Source of the DNA: Ariolimax columbianus
Lineage: Eukaryota > Mollusca > Gastropoda > Stylommatophora > Arionidae
Reading direction: 5' to 3'
Length of the DNA stretch: 64,000 nucleotides
Assembly (NCBI GenBank): GCA_036924085.1
Contig: JAVGWX010000005.1
Coordinates: forward strand, 36,549,983 to 36,613,982
The notes below the pieces were generated by a model. It worked only from the letters and a program-made list of their open reading frames with translations. It searched no databases and was not told the origin of the DNA. Made by a program: the position numbers and the translations under genes. Position 1 is the stretch's first letter. Each line of letters opens with the position of its first letter. Of this stretch, positions 1 through 10,770 are shown piece by piece.

Positions 1-640
1 CGAATCCCACAAGTTTTAAAGTGACCACCTGGTCTCACTGGGTGTGGGACCAGAGTGCATCCATCCTGAGCTGCCTCCACTCGTTGTGACTAATGTCTTG
101 CCACTGGGTCAATGTAGCTCGGGACCAGAGAGTGAGGCCGATGACAATCGCATTAGCTTTTACCTTATAACCCAAATACAGCGCAAGTTACATCATCCAG
201 ACGAACTCGTCTGTTGATGTGGCCTCATCGCTTGCGATGGCCAACAAATAACTAATAACATTTACCCATGCAAGTCTTTCTGTGATTCAAGATGGTTCTG
301 TGTGGTTCAAGCCAGATAGAATGTCATTGCTCATTGAAGTAAGGCCCCTAAATGTTGTGTGTGTGAACGGTTCTAAACCTCTTGTGTGTTATATCTTTGT
401 GCTGCCTCAACCTCATGTCATGTACCATTAAGCAAAGTCGGCATTACTGCATTCAATCAAGACCAATGGTTGCTGACACTCTTACAACATATGTGTCTTT
501 TTATTTGGGCACAGGCGAGTATGCCAGATTGTGTATCTCTCCAAATTACAGGAGAGGAAATTGACATCTTGCGAAATGAAATTGTAAAATTAAAATGTCA
601 AAATAACATTGGAGAATGGAACCTTAACAGTTAATGTTCT
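1..640. other. No gene recognised
   Basis: Two overlapping short open frames at 382-634 have no recognisable domain and no splice context. Nothing else is identifiable, although the stretch ending near 120 could be a decayed repeat. Confidence 0.4.
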
Positions 641-645
641 CGCCT

Positions 646-735
646 GTTCACACACACACACACATACACACACACACACACACGCACGCACGCACACGCG
701 CACACACACACACACACACATATATATATACACGT
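646..735. repeat. (CA)n/(CG)n/(TA)n compound microsatellite
   Basis: A run of CA dinucleotides with CACG interruptions changes into TATATA. It is simple sequence. Confidence 0.9.
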
Positions 736-859
736 CATTCAATTGGCTCTTTCCGTCTTATCAGACAATATTAAATGTGATTTGAAAAACAGGATGTAAC
801 TACAGCCCATGACGATAACGAATGTGACTAGTAATACCAATCTGAGCAGAGAAGCGTTT

Positions 860-1310
860 TCCACAGTGTGTGTAGGAAAAGTAGGATCATTTACGGCATC
901 GCATCGTGTGGCATGGTATCTTCTCAAACGCTTGAGTTCTTAGTCTATCCGTAATCAGTATCTCTTGTGTCTGTATTCCATGTTTAATCCTGCCCCTCCA
1001 TGTAACACGATCCATGGCGTCCTGTTCCCATGATTCTATATAATTCACAACCCGCTTGCATACATCCTTGTACCGAATACGTGGCCGGCCCCGAGACCTT
1101 TTCTCCAACTGTAATTCCCTAAAGAGAGGATATTTTGGTGTTCTGCCTCCATCTATCCCCCGAGTGTGTCCCAGCCATCGAAGCCTTCGAAGACTAAGCA
1201 TAGAAAAGAAGGTGACAGTGCCTGTTCTCTCCAACTCCTCTGCGTTAGTGATCTTGTCTTGCCACCCAACCCCCAGGATTCTGCGCAGGTAGCTCATGTG
1301 ATAGCTGTTT
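860..1310 (-). mobile_element. LINE reverse-transcriptase C-terminal fragment (RTE-like)
   Basis: The minus strand encodes SYHMSYLRRILGVGWQDKI..., RRLRWLGHTRGID and RSRGRPRIRYKD in one open frame of 136 codons. These are the hallmarks of the post-RT C-terminus of RTE/BovB-like non-LTR retrotransposons (RIL..W.DK.TN.E, WLGH.., RGRPR.R..D). The RT and endonuclease parts are absent, so this is a 5'-truncated copy. It looks less decayed than most other fragments here because the frame is intact over 411 nt. Confidence 0.7.
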
Positions 1311-1479
1311 AGACGACTCTCCTGGTACGTGTGCGTGCGTGTGTGTAGAAGGTGCGTGTGGTATTCAGTTTATATAATTCCATTCTTGCAGCTAGGAGTA
1401 TTCATCACAAGGAGATCTAGGGCTTCCATTTCGAACTGTCGAGGACTATATCTCACGTAGAGCTGTTAGAGGTATAAAA

Positions 1480-1802
1480 TACTTTGCGATGGTTGTCCAC
1501 ATGCCGCAACATTGTTTAGTTTTAATACGTGCACGTGGAAGGAGAGAAAGATTAACGTCTGGTTAGGTACAACATACTGATCAGACATGGTAGCCTGGCT
1601 AACGAGATGAGAGATCAACGTGATTCCCGTAATAGGGAGCAACACGCAGATAACGCTAAGCATAGCACAACCACCTGCAGGACCCCGGTCCACTTTCATC
1701 AGCACGCTCGGGATGTGAGGAAAGTACGACAACCGGTCACTTAATTAACGTCCTTGTTAGGACTCACAACAAACTACTCATTGTGGGCATTCAACAACAA
1801 CA
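1480..1802 (-). mobile_element. SINE-like repeat R1, minus-strand copy
   Basis: One of at least eight copies of a 330-590 bp dispersed repeat. Read on the minus strand the family begins GGACGATGAGGCTAACGTCTG, carries CTGATCAG and a CTACTGCAACCCG-type box, and ends in (CAA)n. This copy keeps the diagnostic box GCACGCTCGGGATGTGAGG and the ending with CAACAACAACATTG near 1791. The 5' part near 1490-1560 is divergent. There is no tRNA-like A/B box in the head, so the origin of the promoter is unknown. Confidence 0.6.
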
Positions 1803-2190
1803 TTGCACGTAAAAAACCAAACGGCAAACAAGGAATGACAGAAGAAATTTTACAACATACAATAATGGATTACAATAACTAGTTTATTTTTAAAGAAAAA
1901 AACAATTCAACGTCCAGCGCCGCCTTCGGCAGGATTGAACCAAACAAGCAAACTAGGTCACGGGGACATTGTTATCAACCAAAAGAAAACATACATACGC
2001 ACACGCATACACACTCACTCAAGTGTGCTAATTAATTACAGAAGGAAAGTCGGCACATAATGGTAATGTTTGATAAGCTGACTTCCGCACCAGCCTATAG
2101 TCAGGTATCATCGACATCAGATACTGATTACTATGTCTTTGAGAAACAAAACAAACTACTCTCAACCACCATCGTAAACTGGTATTATTA
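1803..2190. other. No gene recognised
   Basis: A-rich DNA with short dispersed CA runs. No domain, splice pattern or repeat family was identified. Confidence 0.4.
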
Positions 2191-2530
2191 TCAGGTCTTA
2201 GTCGACCTGTACATCTGCAATAGCAGATGCCTGTGTACAGGTCCCAGCTCTGGGGTGAGTTGGATGTGCCTCCCGAAAAGAGGATTTCCTGCTTAGCGGA
2301 CTAGGCTCGAGCAGCTTATTATGTCACAAGTGCTGCGGATGGTGGTTAACCGATGTGCATGTCCATCTTAATAGACTAAAACACTAGAGCAAAGTAGACC
2401 GGTAGGCTGTTAGATGCCATATATGCTGCTCTTAACGTACCACCTAACCATGACCGGTGTTAGACCATGTCACAGTTAGTCCACTCTTACGGCATGATCT
2501 TTGTGTGGCAGTGGTGCTGTTCTTATTATT
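2190..2530 (-). mobile_element. Dispersed repeat R3 with CTGTACAGG hairpin, minus copy
   Basis: Matches the reverse complement of 15400-15800: CTTAGTCGACCTGTACA, CCTGTGTACAGGTCCCAGCTC, CTGCTTAGCGGACTAGGCTCGAG, CCATGACCGGTGTTA in the same relative order. A short inverted repeat around the two CTGTACA boxes would form a hairpin at one end. Class unknown; it could be a non-autonomous DNA element or a SINE. Confidence 0.55.
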
Positions 2531-2650
2531 AGATAGCAAGAGTAATTGTGATGGACCTGGATCTTGCTAGCGCACGGCATGGGTACACTGATTATCGACA
2601 CGCTTACGTCGACCGAGCTGCCAATTGATAAATGGCTTATTATTTGGATA

Positions 2651-2965
2651 GGTCAAGATGCTGAGAAGTGTATCAGGTGTGGCGGCCAGCCACCCAACGC
2701 TGACTGTTAGCGTCAGGACCAGATAACCAGAGCTACCAAGACCCTGGATAACAGACAGCAAAAGAGCAAACTGGCTGCTAAGGAGAATGGATCCAGGAGG
2801 GAAGGCTAAACACGTACCTAAAAACGTCATTCTGAAGTCAGATGTGTCGGACGGAAAGGTGCAAATATCGCAGTCGAACTAAAAAATGCGGCCCAACGCA
2901 TTCCGTTTGGCTTGGTAGAAGAAGTTTGAAAGCGAACGAAGAAGAGGAAGAAGAAGATTAGATAA
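2651..2965 (+). mobile_element. SINE R2 copy with (GAA)n tail
   Basis: Shares with the full-length copy at 34803-35160 the head AAGATGCTGAG, the box GCTGACTG.TAGCGTCAGG, GGATAACAG.C.GCA, GAAGTC.GATGTGTCGGAC, AAATATCGCAGTC, ACGCATTCCGTT, and the tail GCGAACGAAGAAGAGGAAG. Several internal deletions are visible. Flanking duplications were not resolved. Confidence 0.7.
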
Positions 2966-3344
2966 ATAAAAGAAGAAGCAAGCCACTCCTCTTCATGAAC
3001 AAGCTAGGATATAGTACATTTTAAAACGTCATCCCTCGTTCGTTGTGCGAACAAATCTCAACAGTCCAGGTCAGGTCTCAGCAACTTGCCGTAAACGTTC
3101 GATGGTGTAGCATCTGCTACTGCCAACAGCACACACAACCTGAACGCTTTGCTTTGACAATATTATCTGAACCGCGGGGGTAGAAGTTGTTGGTCTGCTT
3201 TGCCAACAGGATACACAAAACACACGGGAAAATTCCATGAACGAAAGCACCGTTCACAAGACATAAAATTTAATTTCACTTTACAACTAAAAATGTTATG
3301 AAAATATGTACTTATATTAATAACGTAGTGCTTGTCGCTTCAGT

Positions 3345-3910
3345 GTACCCTACATCATCATCGTGTTGTATGTCCTTGGCAGCACGTCGCTCTCATAACA
3401 GACATTTCGATATGAATCTCGATCATCAGTCAGCCTACCCACCTGCTCCATGGTCATGATTAGGGTGTCCTTGATGTCTCGATCAGCGGTCAGCCTACCC
3501 GCCTGCTCCGTGGTCATGATTAGGGTGTCCTTGATGTCTCGATCATCAGTCAGCCTACCCGCCTGCTCCATGGTCATGATTAGGGTGTCCTTGATGTCGT
3601 GTGTCCATCTACGCTTTGGTCGGTCTCTGTCTTGTCTTCCTGAAAGTCCTCCAGAACTGCTTACTGCAATCGGTCATGGCGTTTGATCTGGCCGAAAAAC
3701 CTTAGTTTCCGAGACATAACGTGGTTTATAAGCCAGTTCTCTCGTCGACTCTCAGATCTTTCAGGATGGCTGCATTTGTTATTTTCTTTACCCAAGGTAG
3801 TTAGAGGATTCTTCTGTAACATTTTGTCTTGTAAGCCCCGACCCTCTTTCTTATTATTTGTGTGATGGTACATGTCTTGCATCGGTACATCGCCACCGGG
3901 AATGTGCATG
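3345..3910 (-). mobile_element. RTE-like LINE 3' end with internal 60-bp triplication
   Basis: The minus strand encodes NWLINHVMSRKLRFFGQIKRHD, then after a frame break DIKDTLIMTMEQAGRL, and finally YESDVLPRTYN. This aligns in order with the C-terminus of the better copy at 41145-42378 (ENWFINSILARKCKYFGHIKRHN, DIQECLSMTVAEAGVL). The segment between about 3430 and 3598 consists of three 60-bp units (CCTGCTCC.TGGTCATGATTAGGGTGTCC...), which explains the artificial repeated frame. Confidence 0.7.
3430..3600. repeat. 60-bp tandem triplication inside a LINE remnant
   Basis: Units begin near 3431, 3491 and 3551 (GTCAGCCTACCC.CCTGCTCC) and differ by only a few bases. The amplified segment is LINE coding sequence. 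Confidence 0.85.
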
Positions 3911-4299
3911 TTCTGAAGATCTTCATTTTGTTCTAACTAATTATATTTATAATAAAATGAAACATTGACCTCGACAGCTCCATTGAAGCCGGTTATGTGA
4001 TCCATTTTCCACTTCCAAACGGTAGCACACTTTTTCTCAGTCTGTCAACTCCACGATAGGAGCAGAGTGACCACGCGGCCCACAATAATCCAAATTTGAG
4101 AAGAACTGTATTGTGTGACAAAAGAAAAAGTATACGGTAATGTGTTTTCAAAAATGTAAATATTTGAAAGGAAGAATGAATAAGGTAGGTGCCCATATAC
4201 AGCTGGTTAAATCAAATTAGACGATTAAATTGTTTATGCGTTCTGTGATGATTTGAATGACTAATGTTCTAACCATCTGGCCACTCTAGCATCTGATAA

Positions 4300-4672
4300 G
4301 TGCCGTGGTTGGTTGATTGTTTGGTCGCTAATGCCCACAATGGGTTGGTAACCCTGTTGTGCGCCGTGAAAAGGACGGAATTTGTGGCAGAATTTAGTAG
4401 CTTTCATGACATCCCGAGCGTGCTTATGAAGTGGACAGCGGTCCCCCAGGCGGTTGTGCAATGCTTGGCTTCATCTTCGTGTCACTCACTACTACGGGGA
4501 TCACATCGAATCTCACATTGTTAGCCAGACTATTGTCCTCGACAACAGCCCGTTTCCAGGACGACCACCGAGAAGGAGGTCAAGTGATGGTCTTAGCCAG
4601 TATATTTTTCCTGACGCTGACTAACGTTGTTTGATCAGTGTGTTTTGCCTGACCAGACGTTAGCCTCATCGT
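4300..4672 (-). mobile_element. SINE-like repeat R1, minus copy
   Basis: Contains the R1 boxes CAATGGGTTGGTAACC, CATCCCGAGCGTGCTTATGAAG, GTTGTGCAATGCTTGGCTTCATC, GTCACTCACTACTACGGGG, GCCCGTTTCCAGGACGACC, CTGATCAGTGTGTTTTGCC, GACCAGACGTTAGCCTCATCG. Highly similar to the copies at 9375 and 19724. The (CAA)n end is eroded here. Confidence 0.75.
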
Positions 4673-4800
4673 ACCAGTGCAATGGTAGAGCACTCGTTTT
4701 TCAAGGGAGAGGTACGGGAGTTCATTTTCCGCTATCAGCACGCTTCAGGCGTCCCATCTGTATAGGGTACTCATTTGTCAATCCATACCTGGCCTACCGC
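4672..4800 (+). mobile_element. tRNA-derived SINE head
   Basis: TGCAATGGTAGAGCACTCG matches a pol III A box in a D-arm setting, and GGGAGTTCATTTTCC about 45 bases later resembles a degenerate B box. It directly abuts the R1 copy, so it may be a separate insertion or a composite. No clear tail was seen. Confidence 0.4.
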
Positions 4801-5019
4801 TAGGGAAAAGCAGTAATGAGAACTAGCAACACGTAAGCTATGTCTATGTGTAAAGAAGTTTCTAACAATTCATCCTCGGCGTCAGTTTCTGTTATGTGAC
4901 GAAGAAACCAGACTCTCCAAAATGCTGTGTCAAAGCGAAGGTAACAAAATTGAGACACGTTAGCATGTTTAAATACATAGGCCCATAACATCAGATGGAA
5001 GATTCAATTACGAAATGAA

Positions 5020-5563
5020 ATGCAGAACAGCCCAAGCAAAATCGCCATTCCAGAACACCAGAAAATAAAAGGAATATTGTGAAACAAAACCTTGTCGCTG
5101 GAACTGAGAAAGAGAGTCCTTCGATGCTACGTGGAACCAGTAATGATATATGGTAGGGAATCATGGACAATTAGCAAGCAAGCGCTTAGATCTTTGGAAG
5201 CAACGGAGATGTGGTTTGACAGAAGAAATGCTGCGGATCCCATGGTCTGCAAAGAAGACTAATGATATAGTACTCGAGGAGGCACAAACACAAAAACAAC
5301 TTAGTGCAAGGTTCAGAACAAGGCAGTCATCCTTTTTTGGGCATGTAATGAGAAGAGGCGGCTTAGAACACGTCGTGACAACGGGGAAGAGACACAGAGG
5401 AAGGCCGAGAGAGAAGAGGCTGGACAGCCTGAGAGAATGGCACGGGTGACAATCAACAGCAGAGTTGGTAAACGACACACGTGATAGAAATGGATGGAGG
5501 TGCTTGATCTTCAAGGCCAACAGGCAGGTCACCTAACGATGATGATGATGATGATAATGATGA
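5020..5563 (+). mobile_element. RTE-like LINE 3' end with (GATGAT)n tail
   Basis: Encodes, with breaks, EMLRIPWSAKKTNDIVLEEA, RQSSFFGHVMRRGGLEHVV, GKRHRGRPREKRLDSL, then NDTRDRNGWRCLI. This is the classic post-RT tail of an RTE-like element, followed by CGATGATGATGATGATGATAATGATGAC as the simple 3' tail. The long open frame 5150-5449 on the + strand is its best-preserved part. Confidence 0.75.
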
Positions 5564-5786
5564 CTTACTAGCGGACGTATGCTTCTCAAATTCTTCATCT
5601 GGCGATCTATCTCATTAAACAAACGTGCGTGTCTGTACGTTATACATACTCACAGTTCAGTCTACCAGCCACATCAAATTAATTATTGATACCCAAATAC
5701 CCGCCAGAGCCCTAACCCCTGGGTCTCCCAGCACGCACTCAGCTTATCCGATTGTAAATCACATGGGTACATGAAGACCTATACGA

Positions 5787-5863
5787 GGAACGCGTGGCCG
5801 AGTTGTTAAAATGCATATCACTTAATCTGGAGACAAGAGTTCAACACCCAGTACGGTGTTCCT
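5787..5863 (+). tRNA. tRNA-Leu-like pseudogene or SINE head
   Basis: GGAACGC at the 5' end pairs over seven positions (one G-T) with GTGTTCC at the 3' end. A box GTGGCCGAGTTGTTAAA and B-box-like GAGTTCAACACCC are spaced as in a tRNA. The loop contains CTTAATC, suggesting anticodon TAA. The variable arm expected for Leu/Ser is missing and the anticodon stem pairs poorly, so a functional tRNA is unlikely. Confidence 0.4.
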
Positions 5864-6341
5864 AAAATATGACTAGTTGATTCGTATTTTGGCTTTTACT
5901 GGTCCTTAGGGACACTACTTTAAGTGGCTACCTTACAGGGAGTCTGTATCCTTCTTTTTTTCCTCGGCGTTCGTCCTGAAAACGCCGTTCTGACGTTGTG
6001 TCGTTGTTTACAGCGAGGCTACTATTTCTGCGCCTTTGAGCCCGACAAATGCGATTTCTGTGAAGTTTTTTTTCGCGTATCGGTTTCCCGTTGCGATCCC
6101 TACTCTTTTAGCCAGACTACGCGAATCAAGCCTGTTTCCAGGGTCGTCGATTTGAGGCGGAATAGGTTCCTGCTCAGCTCTGATTCGGTGGCATCGATGG
6201 CAGCAACCAGCTACTCGTAACTAGCTGCTGTCAGCTAATTAATTGTTCTCCGTAGCTGGATACGCCGCGCCAGTTTGGAAAAAACCCTACATATATCAAA
6301 CTGAGTGATACAGCAATACATTCGATTGACCGGATAGCTGC

Positions 6342-6775
6342 TACATGATGCCTGAAACCTACTTCATCTACATGGTGCCTGAAACCTACTTCATCTACAT
6401 GGTTCCTGAAACCTGCTTCATCTACATGATGCCTGAAACCTGCTTCATCTACATGATGCCTGAAACCTGCTTCATCTACATGGTGCCTGAAACCTACTTT
6501 ATCTACATGGTGCCTGAAACCTGCTTCATCTACATGGTGCCTGAAACCTACTTCATCTACATGGTGCCTGAAACCTACTTCAACTACATGATGCCTGAAA
6601 CCTACTTCATCTACGTGGTTCCTAAAACCTACTTCAACTACATGGTGCCTAAAACCTACTTCATCTACATGATGCATAAAACCTACTTCAACTGCATGAT
6701 GCCTGAAACCTACTTCAACTACATGGTTCCTGAGACCTGCTTCATCTACATGGTGCCTGAAACCTACTTCAACTG
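6342..6775. repeat. 27-bp minisatellite, about 16 units
   Basis: Unit TACATGGTGCCTGAAACCTA plus CTTCATC, 16 copies in 434 bp. Because 27 is a multiple of three, both strands are open: MVPETYFIY repeats on + and VGFRHHVDE repeats on -. The units vary by TAC/TGC, ATG/GTG and ATC/AAC. The minus frame continues into the next array (6231-7040). Confidence 0.92.
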
Positions 6776-6861
6776 AAAATATATACCCAATAATCGTAAT
6801 AGCATCACATGAGATGCGAAGAAGTACTGCATCAGAAATTAAACGAGAGAAACTGGCAAAC

Positions 6862-7168
6862 GATGCAAGGCACCCTATGTTTGGACACCAGGTGCAGAGC
6901 ACATGACGCAAAGCACCCTGTGTTTGGACACCAGGTGCAGTGCACAAGACCCACGGCACCCTATGTTTGGACACCAGGTGCAGTGCACAAGACCCAATGC
7001 ACCCTATGTTTGGACACCAGGTGCAGTGCACAAGACACAAGGCACCCTATGTTTGGACACCAGGTGCAGTGCACATGACCCAAGGCACCCTATGTTTGAC
7101 ACCAGATGCAGTGCACAAGAACAAAAGCACCCTATGTTTGGACACTAGGTGCAGTGCACAAGACTAAA
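6862..7168. repeat. About 45-bp minisatellite, 7 units
   Basis: Unit GCACCCTATGTTTGGACACC followed by AGGTGCAGTGCACAAGACCCAAG, seven imperfect copies. It begins 90 bp after the 27-bp array. Confidence 0.9.
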
Positions 7169-7275
7169 ATCTAGACGAACTTCTTATAGTCAACACATCC
7201 CCTCAGACTAGTCACGGAAAATACTGCTGGAGAAACCTGTTCCTGGACACCACTTCCCTAATGCAACGTGGAAGT

Positions 7276-7485
7276 TACGAGGCGTGTTCAGTTGAAACTG
7301 GATCGAACTGCACCAAGTGGACATACGTACAATGCCCATGATGACGTCACTTCTGATGTAAACGGCACATACGAACCGTCAAGTTTGCAAAATGTCGTTT
7401 TCCTCCGAGATAGTTTCCTCAACAGACTGCTGAAAACATGACGGGTGTGATATGGGATCCGTCCAGAGTTGCTCAAGTTGAGAGA
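7276..7485 (+). mobile_element. Mariner-like element, 5' terminal remnant
   Basis: Begins at a TA with CGAGGCGTGTTCAGTTGAAAC, a mariner-type terminal repeat, and aligns with 10484-10700 (CAAGTGGACATA, ATGACGTCA, AAACGGCACATAC, GTTTGCAAAAT, GGGTGTGATATGGGATCCG). Only the 5' region before the transposase helix-turn-helix remains. Confidence 0.6.
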
Positions 7486-8560
7486 ATAGTGTCTAAAAAA
7501 TGGAAGAAATCGAGATGATTTTATAAATGTTTATAAGATAAGACAAGAGAAAAGATAAATTAGACTATAATACTGTTTACAAAGTACAAGAGCAAGAGGG
7601 CACAGCCACAAATTAATTAAAAACGATCCAGATTATGTGTTTGCCAGAGTAGAATACAGTCGATTCTTAACAACAGAACAGGACAGAACCGCTTCTGCAA
7701 TTTTGGAATCAGTTTTTCATAAAAGAGTCCAGGGTCAGTGGCTAAATGCAATCTCAGAGCTACGCTTGAGTTCAATGAAGCGAAAGGTGAAATCAATCAA
7801 TCGATGCAACGTGTAAAAATCATAACACTGATATTGAACTTGGAATCGTTCTTAATCAAGTAGAAAACTATAAATACAGATATACCAAATGAACGAGCAA
7901 GGAAAACTAGGTGCATGTTTTTTGTTTACGTTGCTTAATAAGGTGAGGTGTGTTGTACTGTGTGTACTTTAATGTGTGTGTCTTTCGGTCTAGCGCATGC
8001 GACTTCAGTTCCAATTGTTGTACGGATTTGCGTACCATCGAGGTACTGCCTTGCTTAATTTTAACATATGCATGTTTGGGTAGTGGGCGTATGAATAACT
8101 ACTTCGGTGGGCAGACAAATACTGCGCGAATTGGATTATATACACACGAATGCATTCGATATATGTGTATATGTATGCGAATGTTTATGTGCATATGTTG
8201 AATGCATGTATGTAGGTAAGTTAGTAGCAGCTCCATCTGTTGAAACATATGTTCAGCGCTGCATTTAACTCCCCTGACCAGGATTTAACACGACCTTTCC
8301 AATCATTAGCAGTGCGGTTTTACAGCAATGCTTTTTGAATGATGATGTTACCAAACGCATGCACAACCTTCTTTAGTCGCTTCTTGGAACATGCAAGGTT
8401 GGAAACAGTGGATTTTTGTCGTTTGCCCCGGAAACTACTCGTGTGTTCGTTAGTACTGTATATGTTTAACAGCAAAACGGAAGGAGGAAAAACTCACTCG
8501 ATGCAACTTTGAGTTTGGATAATGGTCTCCAGATGACAGTAGTTGGATGCTGGCACTCAA
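7486..8560. other. No gene recognised
   Basis: AT-rich DNA. A short open frame at 7950-8201 is low-complexity. Nothing is supported. Confidence 0.4.
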
Positions 8561-8663
8561 AACGATATATCAACCTGAATTGATACGCACGTGTTCTGAA
8601 TCAAAAGCAGACTTGACAGTGTGTAAAACCATAGAGCTACAGGAATGATTAACATGCATACCA

Positions 8664-8836
8664 AAAATGCCTGCTGAAGTCGAATGTGTCGGACCGAGTG
8701 GTGCAAATATCGGAGTCGAGATGCAAACTACGACACAACGCATTCCGTTCTCCGGACAACAGTCTGCTACTTGCAAAGCCCTTTTCATCGCTTGGTATGG
8801 GGAGTTTGAGAACAAGCGACGCAGAAGTAGAAGACT
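8664..8836 (+). mobile_element. SINE R2 copy, 5'-truncated
   Basis: Carries the 3' half of R2: TGCCTGCTGAAGTCGAATGTG, GGTGCAAATATCGGAGTCGA, CTACGACACAACGCATTCCG, GTCTGCTACTTGCAAAGCCC, GGAGTTTGAGAACAAGCG with an eroded GAAG tail. Confidence 0.7.
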
Positions 8837-9365
8837 TACAATCCTTGCTTCGGAAAGTACAGAATGACAGGCTAAGGCATGCGTGGATCGAGAGGCTGCT
8901 GTGGATCTACTACTCTGGTCATTCTGTGGTTCAGGACAACGAAAGAGCCTCTGGCTTCACAGGCACCAATTACGGGTACACTGGACAGGGCTAGAAATGA
9001 CATATTGAAGTGTATTAATGACTGCCTGTTAAATGACAACCCCGCAATAGACGAATCAGCAATATATAGACTGCAAATCTTTGTTACTAAACGAGGTTCG
9101 AGCGGACTGTGCCATAAGAGATATCGAAGCAGAAATGTGTGCAACCAACGAGTTACAAGAACCGTTAGTATCCACGCCTTTCGCCGTTTACCGAAAGCGG
9201 CTAAGTACGTGTGAGCGTGTCCGTAATGCAGTGACGTTGAATCTTAAGAACAAAACAGAACAGAAGCATATGGTAACCACTACATACTGTCTCCTTCCAG
9301 AAATCATCTACCGAAGCATTTGCACTAACATTTTTAAAAACAATAGTTTCACACGATGAGGCTGC
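8837..9365 (+). other. Unassigned overlapping open frames
   Basis: Frames at 8879-9214 and 9081-9359 (+) are open for 111 and 92 codons but show no domain, signal peptide or splice sites, and the minus strand is also open. It could be a decayed transposon coding region. I do not support a gene. Confidence 0.25.
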
Positions 9366-9369
9366 AACT

Positions 9370-9712
9370 CTCATACACAATCCTCTTTAGTTGTGCGCCC
9401 TGAAAAGGACGTTAACTGGCAGGTTGCAGTAGCTTTCCTCACATCCCGAGCTTGCTGATGAAGGTGGACCGGAGTCCTCCAGCCGATTGTGCTATGCTTG
9501 GCTTCATCTGCGTGTCGCTCACTACTACAGGGATCACGTCGAACCTCACCTTGTTAGCCAGACTGTTGTCCTCGACAATAGCCCGTTTCCAGGACAACCA
9601 ACGAGGAGGTCAGGTAAGGGTCTTGGCCAGTATATTTCTCCTGACCCTGGCTAACATTGTCTGATCAGTGTCTTTTGCCTGACCAGACGTTAGCCTCATC
9701 GTCCATGTCCTC
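9370..9712 (-). mobile_element. SINE-like repeat R1, well-preserved minus copy
   Basis: Near-complete R1: TGAAAAGGACGTTAACTGG, TTTCCTCACATCCCGAGC, GTCGCTCACTACTACAGGG, CCTTGTTAGCCAGACTGTTG, GACCCTGGCTAACATTGTC, CTGATCAGTGTCTTTTGCC, ending CCTCATCGTCC. The 38-bp GACCCTGGCTAACATTGTCTGATCAG module is present once or twice here, compared with seven times in the copy at 19724. Confidence 0.78.
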
Positions 9713-10481
9713 TTTAGTAGTATGTTACGACATACTTTGAAAGTTACAGCCAGCCTATTTGTTTCTACACGCGGACCACGTGTATGCTGTCTTTTCTTAC
9801 TTACTAAAACAAAGATGGTCAAGAAAGTTCACATGTTTTTTATGTGTGGTTATAAATGATAAATATGAACAAGAAAGAGTTTATGATATTATTAATAATT
9901 TCCACAATACTATACCAATTGTATGTTAGTCATAGAAAATATATAAAAAATGTATTATCTAAGAATTATATGCGTGCCACATAAAAAATCCATGCGTGGC
10001 AATTATTATTTTCTCTGAGCTGGTACACTATACTGTAGATTAGAGGAAACGCATAACCACATGTAACAAACATAACTGGCTCGTGCGAGACAAGTCCAAA
10101 CGGAATAATTAATCAATATAGGTGGCGTGTATGCACACTGCATGTGTTTCTTTGGTCATTCATTATTTCACATCGAGCCTCGCTATTGATTAGAGCGACG
10201 AACACAATACGCTAATTGTGATTACGTAAGATTTTTTGTAAATTTGAAATTGTTGCAGTATTGATGATGTAATATCACGTCATTTTGTTTTTAGAATCAA
10301 ACATGTATAGTATGCGAAACAATTCGTAAAACACGTCCCGATTTCTCGCATGGTGGATATTGAGAATAAGGTTTTAGACTCATATTTGTCTTTACCGACG
10401 GTGCACTAAGGGTGATATGGTCAACATCACGCCGACAGCCTTCACTTTCCCAGATTATTCTGATAATGATCTCGAGCAATG
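9713..10481. other. No gene recognised (AT-rich)
   Basis: Strongly AT-rich spacer. No frame, repeat family or RNA motif was identified. Confidence 0.4.
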
Positions 10482-10483
10482 TA

Positions 10484-10770
10484 CGAGGCGTGTTCAAATG
10501 AAACCGGACCTAACTGCAGCAAGTGAACATAAGTACGATGAGCACGATGACGTCAGTTCTTGTGTAAACAGCACATACCAACAGTTAAGTTTGCAAAATT
10601 GCATTATCCTCCGACTAATAGTTTCCTCGGCAGATCGTTGAAAACACGGCGGGTGTGATACGGAATCCGTTCAGAGTTGATCAGCGATCGGTGATTCGGT
10701 TTCTAACAGCTGAAAGATGTCGACCAGTTGACATTCATCGCAGAATGCAGGTAGTGTACAACTAAATATC
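10484..10770 (+). mobile_element. Mariner-like element, 5' end with transposase N-terminus
   Basis: Starts after TA with CGAGGCGTGTTCAAATGAAAC, then about 200 bp of leader shared with 7276-7485, then RVDQRSVIRFLTAERCRPVDIHRRMQ, which fits the first helix-turn-helix of mariner transposases (VIRFL..EGC...IH..M). It ends after this motif; no DD34D core follows. 3'-truncated relic. Confidence 0.62.

Noticed and set aside
6231..7040. 269-codon minus-strand open frame as a repeat protein gene
   Set aside because: It arises from two tandem arrays; one period is a multiple of three. No domain, start context, splice or promoter support.
8837..9365. Gene at overlapping open frames of 111 and 92 codons
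   Set aside because: Both strands are open and no family could be recognised; it lies between SINE copies.
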